Assembly: GCA_002391225.1 (NCBI GenBank) | Contig: DGRV01000022.1 | Span: forward strand, 1-35,773 | Origin: Christensenella sp. UBA4379 | Lineage (GTDB): Bacteria > Bacillota > Clostridia > Christensenellales > Aristaeellaceae | Direction: 5' to 3' | Length of the DNA: 35,773 nucleotides | Shown: positions 30,682 to 35,773 of the stretch, in pieces | Numbering within the stretch: the first letter of the stretch is position 1 | Layout: each line of letters starts with the position of its first letter | Translations under genes and position numbers: made by a program | The notes under the pieces: model-generated | Told to the model about the DNA's origin: nothing | What the model saw: only the letters and a program-made list of their open reading frames with translations | The model's database searches: none

Positions 30682-32712
30682 ATGCCGGAAACCAACCAAC
30701 AGCCCTCCCCCCGCCTGGTCCTTCCTTCCGCGATGGGCACGGCCACGGTGCTGTTTCACTTTTTGTTCTGCATGCTGCTCAGCAGCGTGCTGCTTTCCAA
30801 TCCCCTGACCGGGGGCGGGTTTTACCTGGTGGCCCGGGCGGCGGTGCTGTACGGGCGGTGGCTCCACCCACTGCGCTTCCACACCCTGAACCAGGCCCAG
30901 AAGCGGACGTCCATCATCCTGCTCTCCGTCACCTTCGTGTTCACGATGCTGCTGCTGCCGTCGATCCCGGTGCCGCTCTCCTCCACCTCGCTGTGGCTGA
31001 TCATCGTGACAACGTTTTACATCAACGTCCGGCCGGTGCTGCTGCATCACCTGCTGTCCGGCTGGGTCTCCAAGGGCTTAAAGCCTATTCGGGTGCTGTG
31101 CTACGTGCTGCTGTTCCAGCTGCTGGCCCTGATTCTTCCGGTGCTGCTGTTCTTTACAGCCTCTGAGCCGCAGCAGTCCTGGTCCCTGCTGGCAGGCTTT
31201 TTGATCGGGGTGCTGCTGGAGACCATCGAGGTCTGGCACACCCGCCACCAGGACCAGAGCGCCCCGACCCTGAGCAGCGAGGAGACCGAGCAGCTCAAAG
31301 GCGTCCACGCCTACCAGACCTTCACCCGCACCTCCCTGCTGATCACTGCCGCCATGCAGGCCACCCTGCTGATGACCTACACCTTCATCGGCTGCACAGC
31401 CTACGAGCTGTTTTACTGCATCGGCCTGGCCCTGCTGTGCACGGGGGTCTCCTACATGCTGACCGGCGTGGTCATCAACTGGCTGCCTGGGCGGGACCCG
31501 GCCAACGTCCTGTACCTGGGCCTGGCGCTGTGGATCCTGGGGCTGGTGCTGTTTTCCATGAACATCCTGAGCGCCTCGATGGTGAACGCCTACCTGTCCC
31601 TGGCGCTGTGCACCCTGGGTCTGGGCGTCTGTGTCCGCGTGCTGACGGGGATGGAGGACAACATCCGCAAGATCATCACCTTTTCCCTGGGCCACGAGCC
31701 GACCCAGTCCTATTACGCGACCCTCCGCTTCCAGGTGGAGTTCGCCTCCCTGTGCGGCCAGCTGTTGACCCTGGTGGGCCTGGCGCTGATCTGCGTGTTC
31801 AACCACAACCAGTTCCCCGACTCCCTGCAGGCCCTGGCGGGCCGTTTCCGCCCGCTGATGGTGGTGCCCTGCCTGCTGCTGGTCTTCGCCGCCCTGTTCT
31901 GCGGTCTCATGTTCCCGATGAACCGGCTGCACTGGCAGAAGCTCGACCGCTACCTGGAAGGCGAAGAAAACCCCGCCCTCAAATCCCAGCTGGAAAGCGT
32001 CATCGTCCGCCGGTCCCTGCGCCACTACGGCGTCCGCATCCTCATGTTCTTTATGCGGCCGTTTTATTACCACCGCATCATCGGCAAGGAGCTGGTGCCC
32101 ATGGACGATGCCGTCAACGTCTTCGTCTGCAACCACGGGGAGGTCTACGGCCCCATCGTCACGAACCTCTACATTCCCTTCTCCTTCCGTCCCTGGGTCA
32201 TCAGCGACATGATGGACAACGAGGCCATCGCCCGGCGCACGGCGGACGGGGCCTTCACCCGCTTCCGCATCATCCCGGAAAACAGGCGCTTTGCCCTGGC
32301 CAAGCGGGTCGCCCCCATCATTTCCTGGGCGATGCGCTCGGTGGACGCCATTCCCGTGTATTTTAACGAGCCCGTCAAGCTCCGCCAGACCTTCCGGGAG
32401 AGCGTCACCGCCATGGAGGCGGGGGACAACATCCTCCTCTTCCCCGAAAACTCGGACGACACGCCGGATCACCGCTACGTCCTGAACGGCGTCTCCCACT
32501 TTTTTACAGGCTTTACCATGCTCGGCTCCATGTATTACCGCAAGACCGGCAAGCGCTGCCACTTCGTCCCCATCTACGCCAACAAGCAGAACCGCACCCT
32601 GACCTTCGGCCATCACACCGACTTTGACCCCGACAACGACCCCAACGTCGAACGCGACCGGATCTGCGAATATCTTAGGGGCGAGATGCTGAGGATTGCG
32701 GAGGGGAAATAG
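30682..32712 (+). CDS. Fusion of MFS-like membrane domain and PlsC-like acyltransferase
   Basis: A 676-aa protein. Start chosen: ATG 30682, preceded by GAGAAAGGA; upstream codons come from the repeat array. Residues about 15-420 form eleven or twelve membrane helices with loops like an MFS transporter. Residues about 460-670 resemble a glycerolipid acyltransferase. The expected HX4D motif reads NHGEVYG with His485 and Gly490 in place of Asp. The substrate-binding motif reads LLFPENSDD (587-593) where FPEGTR is usual. I recall similar NHGE...FPEN sequences in other Firmicutes, so this is probably a divergent but real subfamily, perhaps combining phospholipid flipping and acylation. Stop codon TAG lies in the first unit of the following heptamer array. 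Confidence 0.78.
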   Translation: MPETNQQPSPRLVLPSAMGTATVLFHFLFCMLLSSVLLSNPLTGGGFYLVARAAVLYGRWLHPLRFHTLNQAQKRTSIILLSVTFVFTMLLLPSIPVPLSSTSLWLIIVTTFYINVRPVLLHHLLSGWVSKGLKPIRVLCYVLLFQLLALILPVLLFFTASEPQQSWSLLAGFLIGVLLETIEVWHTRHQDQSAPTLSSEETEQLKGVHAYQTFTRTSLLITAAMQATLLMTYTFIGCTAYELFYCIGLALLCTGVSYMLTGVVINWLPGRDPANVLYLGLALWILGLVLFSMNILSASMVNAYLSLALCTLGLGVCVRVLTGMEDNIRKIITFSLGHEPTQSYYATLRFQVEFASLCGQLLTLVGLALICVFNHNQFPDSLQALAGRFRPLMVVPCLLLVFAALFCGLMFPMNRLHWQKLDRYLEGEENPALKSQLESVIVRRSLRHYGVRILMFFMRPFYYHRIIGKELVPMDDAVNVFVCNHGEVYGPIVTNLYIPFSFRPWVISDMMDNEAIARRTADGAFTRFRIIPENRRFALAKRVAPIISWAMRSVDAIPVYFNEPVKLRQTFRESVTAMEAGDNILLFPENSDDTPDHRYVLNGVSHFFTGFTMLGSMYYRKTGKRCHFVPIYANKQNRTLTFGHHTDFDPDNDPNVERDRICEYLRGEMLRIAEGK

Positions 32713-32763
32713 GGATTAGGGATTAGGAAGTAGGTAGGAAGTAGAAGGTAGGAGGTAGGAGGT
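32706..32763. repeat. Heptamer array ATTAGGG/AGGAGGT type (middle copy)
   Basis: About eight 7-bp units (AATAGGG, ATTAGGG, ATTAGGA, AGTAGGT, AGGAAGT, AGAAGGT, AGGAGGT twice). It starts inside the last codons of the acyltransferase gene and decays rightward. It is in the same orientation as the array at 35.55 kb and opposite to that at 30.6 kb. Confidence 0.88.
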
Positions 32764-32802
32764 TTTTAGTCCTTTGATTTGACGGAAAACATCTTTCCGT
32801 AC

Positions 32803-32831
32803 TTGCTAACCGGTCAGACATATGGTAAGAT
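32803..32831 (+). promoter_or_regulatory. Promoter of the VapBC operon
   Basis: TTGCTA at 32803-32808, 17-bp spacer, TAAGAT at 32826-32831 with TGG immediately before the -10 box. It lies about 46 bases before the antitoxin ATG. Confidence 0.7.
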
Positions 32832-32833
32832 AC

Positions 32834-32855
32834 GTGTGTACAGTTAGTGTGTACA
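32834..32855. promoter_or_regulatory. Putative VapB operator (two GTGTGTACA repeats)
   Basis: GTGTGTACA occurs at 32834-32842 and again at 32847-32855, 13 bp apart; each includes the palindrome TGTACA. The pair starts two bases after the -10 box, covering the transcription start. This fits negative autoregulation by the antitoxin, the rule for such operons. Confidence 0.55.
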
Positions 32856-32877
32856 ATAATTTAGGGAGGGATTTAGG

Positions 32878-33114
32878 ATGACTCCGACCAGAGTGTTTCA
32901 GAACGGAAACAGCCAAGCTCTGCGCATTCCGCAGGAAATGCGTACCAACGAAAAGGATTATTACATTACGAAAATCGGCGGCGCGTTTATTGCTTTTCCC
33001 GCCGATGACCCCTGGATGCCGACCCGCCAGGCCATCGGCTCTTTTTCCGAGGATTTTATGGAAGAAAGGAACCAGCCTGCCTGGGATCAGGTGGAGCAAA
33101 AGGAGGAACTCTGA
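32878..33114 (+). CDS. vapB: VapB-type antitoxin
   Basis: A 78-aa protein with an N-terminal SpoVT/AbrB-type swapped-hairpin DNA-binding domain (TRVFQNGNSQALRIPQEM, about 4-21). An acidic/aromatic C-terminal tail (SFSEDFMEERNQPAWDQVEQ) would neutralise the toxin. ATG 32878 follows AGGGAGGG. It overlaps the toxin start by one base (TGATG), the usual coupled arrangement. It probably represses its own promoter through the TGTACA repeats. Confidence 0.9.
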   Translation: MTPTRVFQNGNSQALRIPQEMRTNEKDYYITKIGGAFIAFPADDPWMPTRQAIGSFSEDFMEERNQPAWDQVEQKEEL

Positions 33115-33512
33115 TGCTCCTTTTCGATACGAATATCTGCGTCGCCCTGATGAAAAACAGAATCCCTTCTGTGACGGAAAAGTTCCTTTCCTACAGCCCT
33201 TTGGAAATCGCCGTGTCCTCCGTCACACTGTTTGAACTGGAGTATGGAGCTGCCAAAAGCCTATGGCCGGAAAAGAACAGGAATCTGATCAAGCTCTTTC
33301 TCGCGCCGCTCACCATCCTTCCCTTTGACAGTGAAGACGCCGTCGCTGCGGGAGAAATCAGACGTCTGCTTGAAAAAGCAGGCACGCCCATCGGTCCCTA
33401 CGACCTGCAAATCGCCGCACAGGGCGTGGCCCGGGGCTACACTGTCGTCACGCACAACACTGGGGAATTTTCCCGGGTCCCGAATCTGAAGATTGAGGAC
33501 TGGATCGGATAA
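33114..33512 (+). CDS. vapC: VapC toxin, PIN-domain ribonuclease
   Basis: A 132-aa metal-dependent ribonuclease toxin. PIN residues are present: Asp5 in LFDTNIC, Glu41 in FELEYG, Asp97 in GPYDLQIAAQ, and the C-terminal VTHNTGEFSRVPNLKIEDW that closes the site. VapC toxins generally cleave tRNA or rRNA. The target is not deducible. All acidic ligands are intact, so the toxin is probably active. RBS AAAAGGAGGAA is at the end of vapB. Confidence 0.95.
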   Translation: MLLFDTNICVALMKNRIPSVTEKFLSYSPLEIAVSSVTLFELEYGAAKSLWPEKNRNLIKLFLAPLTILPFDSEDAVAAGEIRRLLEKAGTPIGPYDLQIAAQGVARGYTVVTHNTGEFSRVPNLKIEDWIG

Positions 33513-33718
33513 AGAGATAGAGTGCAGCACAAAAACTGGAACAGATTGAATCCATCCGCATTTGAGAAAGTGTGACCTGCATTGCCGATCATGCTTTTTT
33601 CGGCAGCGAGTTGATGATTCGGCTCCCGAGGGCAGTTATGCCATCCGGTGAGCAAAGGAACGCGGATTTTAATAGGATGAAATAATAGGCATAGGGGACA
33701 AAAGAAAGAGAGTATACA

Positions 33719-34495
33719 ATGAAACGTATATTCACCTATATCATCATTCTTCTATGTTCGATGATGATCCTTTTGCATATCGGCTGTGCGGAAGAAACGG
33801 CTCCGCCTCCGCCCAAGCCCCGGGACTTCATCCGGCAGCTGGTCTATGCCTATGCCGACAATGGGAAGCGGGATGAGCAGGCACTGGCCTCGCTGTACGC
33901 CCTCGACCCAACGCTTGGGGAGCGGTGGGAGCGCATCATGGACCTGTGGGAGGCTCCTCTTGTCCTTCATGAGGAGCTGCCGGACGGGCTGGCCGGGGAT
34001 GATTCGCTGTGCCTGGTCGTGCTTGGGTTTCGGCTGAACCCGGACAGCACGATTCGGGACGAGCTGATTGGGCGGCTCACTGTCGCCCTGGCGGCGGCGC
34101 TAAAATACCCAAATGCCCTGATCGTCTGCACCGGCGGGCCCACGGCCTCCAGCGAACCCGCCGCGACGGAAGCGGGCAGGATGACGGAATGGCTGGCCGC
34201 TCACGGCGTGGACCCGGCCCGGCTGATCGCCGAGGACCGCTCCCTGACCACCGGTCAGAACGCCCGCTTCACCTTCGATATTTTGACGGAGCGTTTCCCG
34301 AAGGTCCGGCAGTTGGCCGTCATCACCAGTGATTACCATATCTCCCTGGGCCGGCTGCTGCTGGGCGCGGAGGCCATTCTTCGCGGAAGCCCCGTCACCA
34401 TCGAAGGAAACGCCGCGTGGCCGGCCCCTTCTGGGACGATTTCCGTCAGCTCGGAGGCCAGCGCCCTGCTCAGCCTGAGCGCGGACAGAGATTGA
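33719..34495 (+). CDS. DUF218 (YdcF/SanA-like) lipoprotein
   Basis: A 258-aa protein. The signal peptide MKRIFTYIIILLCSMMILLH ends in HIGC, a plausible lipobox with Cys23; it is the only lipobox seen in the window. An alpha-helical segment follows, then a DUF218 domain from about 95: DSLCLVVLGFRLNPDSTIRDELIGRL, ALIVCTGGPTA, EAGRMTEWLAAHGVDPARLIAEDRSLTTGQNARF, AVITSDYHISLGRLL. DUF218 proteins (SanA, ElyC, YdcF) are linked to envelope integrity, but their reaction is unknown. ATG 33719 follows AAAGAAAGAGAG. The next gene, also DUF218, begins 22 bases later, so the two look like a paralogous operon. Confidence 0.88.
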   Translation: MKRIFTYIIILLCSMMILLHIGCAEETAPPPPKPRDFIRQLVYAYADNGKRDEQALASLYALDPTLGERWERIMDLWEAPLVLHEELPDGLAGDDSLCLVVLGFRLNPDSTIRDELIGRLTVALAAALKYPNALIVCTGGPTASSEPAATEAGRMTEWLAAHGVDPARLIAEDRSLTTGQNARFTFDILTERFPKVRQLAVITSDYHISLGRLLLGAEAILRGSPVTIEGNAAWPAPSGTISVSSEASALLSLSADRD

Positions 34496-34517
34496 TTTTT
34501 ATGAAGGAGGACTGCTG

Positions 34518-35552
34518 ATGCGGACCATCCTCTTGACAGCCGGGTTTTCGCTCGCCTGCTGGTCCCTGTTTGCGTACCTGTTTCACAAAGACCGCAGCAG
34601 GTACAGAAACTGCTACGCCCTGTTCCTGGCGATTTTTTCCCTGTTTCCGCTGGTGGTCAACCTCTTTGGCTCCGCCGGCCGCATCGCCGTTCTGTTTATC
34701 GTGTACCCGATCCTGTTGAGCATCCTGATCGTCCCCTTTTTCCTGATCTACAACGGGATCGTGATGATGAAGCGGGAAGGAAGGAGCCTGCCCCAGCTGC
34801 TCTCCCTGCTGCTCGGGCTGATCATCCTGGCCGGGGAGGCGGTCTTTATCGCCGGCATCGTGCGTGTGATCACCACCGATGAAGTGCAGCCCCTCCTGAT
34901 TCCAAAAGCCTTTCTCCCCGTCACGCTAGCGGTGTTCTGTGTGTCGGTCATCTACGGCTCCGTGTCGTTCCTGATTTTCATGATCTACACCCTGTTTCTG
35001 CAGATCATCCCAAGGAAAAAGGATTTTGACTACGTCATCATCCATGGGGCGGGCCTCTTGGACGGCAGCCGGGTGTCCAAGCTCCTGCGCGACCGGCTGG
35101 ACAAGGCCGTCGAGGTGTACCGGCAGGACCCGTCCCCGCCCTGGCTGATTCCCTCCGGCGGACAGGGGCCGGACGAGACCATCCCGGAAGCGGAGGCCAT
35201 GAAGGGCTATCTCCTCACCCAGGGCATCCCGGAAAAGGACATCCTGCCCGAAAGCGCGTCTACAACGACGATGGAAAACCTCCTGTTTTCCAAGCGCATT
35301 TTGGACAGCCGGGAAGGACGGAAATATACCGCTTTGGTCACCAGCAACTACCACGTCTACCGGGCCCTGCGCTGCGCGCGGGACATCGGCCTCAAATGCA
35401 CCGGCATCGGCAGCCACGTGGCCTTTTACTACTGGCCCAGCGCGCTGATCCGCGAATACATCGCCATCCACGCAGAAAAAAAGCACGCCATCCTCTTCCT
35501 CGCCGGCTGGATCGCGTGCATCGGTGTTTTGCTGTATAGTATTTTCCAGTGA
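34518..35552 (+). CDS. DUF218 (YdcF-like) membrane protein
   Basis: A 344-aa protein. The N-terminal half has about five to six membrane helices (about 5-165). The C-terminal DUF218 domain (about 175-315) reads DYVIIHGAGLLDGSRVSKLLRDRLDKAVEVY, WLIPSGGQGPDETIPEAEAMKGYLLTQGIPEKDILPE and TALVTSNYHVYRALRCARDIG, followed by a last helix. The architecture matches YdcF-type proteins of Firmicutes. ATG 34518 follows AAGGAGGAC. It shares domain type, not topology, with its upstream neighbour. The heptamer array starts right at its stop codon. Confidence 0.9.
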   Translation: MRTILLTAGFSLACWSLFAYLFHKDRSRYRNCYALFLAIFSLFPLVVNLFGSAGRIAVLFIVYPILLSILIVPFFLIYNGIVMMKREGRSLPQLLSLLLGLIILAGEAVFIAGIVRVITTDEVQPLLIPKAFLPVTLAVFCVSVIYGSVSFLIFMIYTLFLQIIPRKKDFDYVIIHGAGLLDGSRVSKLLRDRLDKAVEVYRQDPSPPWLIPSGGQGPDETIPEAEAMKGYLLTQGIPEKDILPESASTTTMENLLFSKRILDSREGRKYTALVTSNYHVYRALRCARDIGLKCTGIGSHVAFYYWPSALIREYIAIHAEKKHAILFLAGWIACIGVLLYSIFQ

Positions 35553-35663
35553 TTTAGGGATTAGGGATTAGGGAATAGGGAATAGGAAATAGGGATTAGG
35601 CATTAGGCAATAGGCATTAGCAGAAAGCGAAAATTACGCATTACGCATTAAGAATTACGCATT
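35553..35663. repeat. Heptamer arrays ATTAGGG then ATTACGC (right copies)
   Basis: About ten units of ATTAGGG/AATAGGG/ATTAGGC are followed, after a short break (GCAGAAAGCGAAA), by four units of ATTACGC/ATTAAGA. Four GGG runs with 4-nt loops at 35557-35580 fit the G-quadruplex pattern. The ATTACGC part (35631-35663) is the inverted copy of 30482-30514, and the ATTAGGG part is inverted relative to 30602-30664, so both left arrays are mirrored here in reverse order. Confidence 0.9.
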
Positions 35664-35669
35664 TGCGTC

Positions 35670-35773
35670 TCAGCCGTTCCCGCCCGGCTCAAAAAACGCC
35701 AGTATGTCTCCATTCACCGCGTCTACCTGCACAAACAGGGAGTCCAGGGCCAGGGTCAGCCATTCGTCGGCGT
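35670..35773 (-). CDS. 3' end of a minus-strand gene, product not recognised
   Basis: On the minus strand an open frame enters from beyond the window and ends at a TGA (35672-35670). It encodes 33 residues (ADEWLTLALDSLFVQVDAV then NGDILAFFEPGGNG). The amphipathic, non-repetitive sequence and the codon pattern look like true coding; the other two frames have poor composition. Too short to assign a family. It converges with the DUF218 gene, with the heptamer arrays filling the space between. Confidence 0.5.
   Translation of the reverse strand, partial: ADEWLTLALDSLFVQVDAVNGDILAFFEPGGNG

Noticed and set aside
33513..33718. Possible small gene or RNA between vapC and the DUF218 lipoprotein
   Set aside because: The 206-base gap has no convincing ORF with a ribosome-binding site and no stable hairpin with a T-run. 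Only a few degraded AATAGG-like units near 33668-33696 were seen.

Overview
The window is about 35.8 kb of GC-rich, gene-dense DNA. It most likely comes from an uncultivated anaerobic Firmicute of the class Clostridia, possibly a Christensenellales- or Oscillospirales-like gut or rumen bacterium. The basis is the gene content: class B sortase, LCP (LytR-CpsA-Psr) protein, VanW-type protein, cytidylate-kinase-like protein, hslV-hslU, a CUT1 sugar ABC transporter, a SPASM radical-SAM maturase with a PqqD-like partner, strong AGGAGG ribosome-binding sites and clear sigma-A promoters. The taxonomic placement is inference from gene families, not from a marker gene.

Layout. 1-1.7 kb (+): 3' part of an RluA-type pseudouridine synthase and a Cof-type HAD phosphatase. 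1.7-10.0 kb (+): a tightly packed cytoplasmic hemicellulose cluster of GH2 (1131 aa, two C-terminal beta-sandwich modules), GH39 beta-xylosidase, GH67 alpha-glucuronidase and a short parallel-beta-helix enzyme resembling GH120 beta-xylosidases. 10.1-13.4 kb (+): LCP protein, class B sortase, MFS transporter. 13.4-15.4 kb (+): a compact RiPP locus with a strong promoter, a 49-aa precursor peptide, a hairpin, a radical-SAM/SPASM maturase, a PqqD-like leader-binding protein and a terminator. 15.5-17.4 kb (-): hslU and hslV. 17.6-18.5 kb (-): secreted protein of unknown function. 18.8-24.7 kb (-): sugar ABC transporter operon (binding protein, two permeases) followed by a secreted two-esterase-domain protein. 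24.8-25.3 kb (-): small membrane protein. 25.6-27.8 kb (+): cytidylate-kinase-like protein, GT-C-like polytopic membrane protein, ACT-domain protein. 28.0-30.5 kb (+): VanW/YoaR-like protein and TetR regulator. 30.7-35.6 kb (+): MFS-like/acyltransferase fusion, VapBC toxin-antitoxin pair and two DUF218 proteins. The window ends in the 3' end of a minus-strand gene.

How the genes could work together. The secreted esterase protein and ABC importer could de-esterify and take up decorated xylo-oligosaccharides, which GH67, GH39, GH2 and the GH120-like enzyme would finish in the cytoplasm. The two loci are about 8 kb apart on opposite strands, so this link is inference.

Most notable observations: (1) the RiPP locus, whose precursor has a YEKPxMEIxEL-type leader but only one cysteine in its core; (2) heptanucleotide tandem arrays (ATTAGGG, ATTACGC, ACTCTCC and variants) that fill the gaps between certain genes, including composite arrays in inverted orientation that bracket the 30.5-35.7 kb segment, with a perfect 21-bp-arm hairpin inside one of them; (3) a tandem esterase whose N-terminal copy has lost both catalytic Ser and His; (4) an acyltransferase fusion with non-canonical motifs. 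No rRNA, tRNA, CRISPR array, insertion sequence or prophage gene was recognised. No gene-free stretch exceeds 300 bases.
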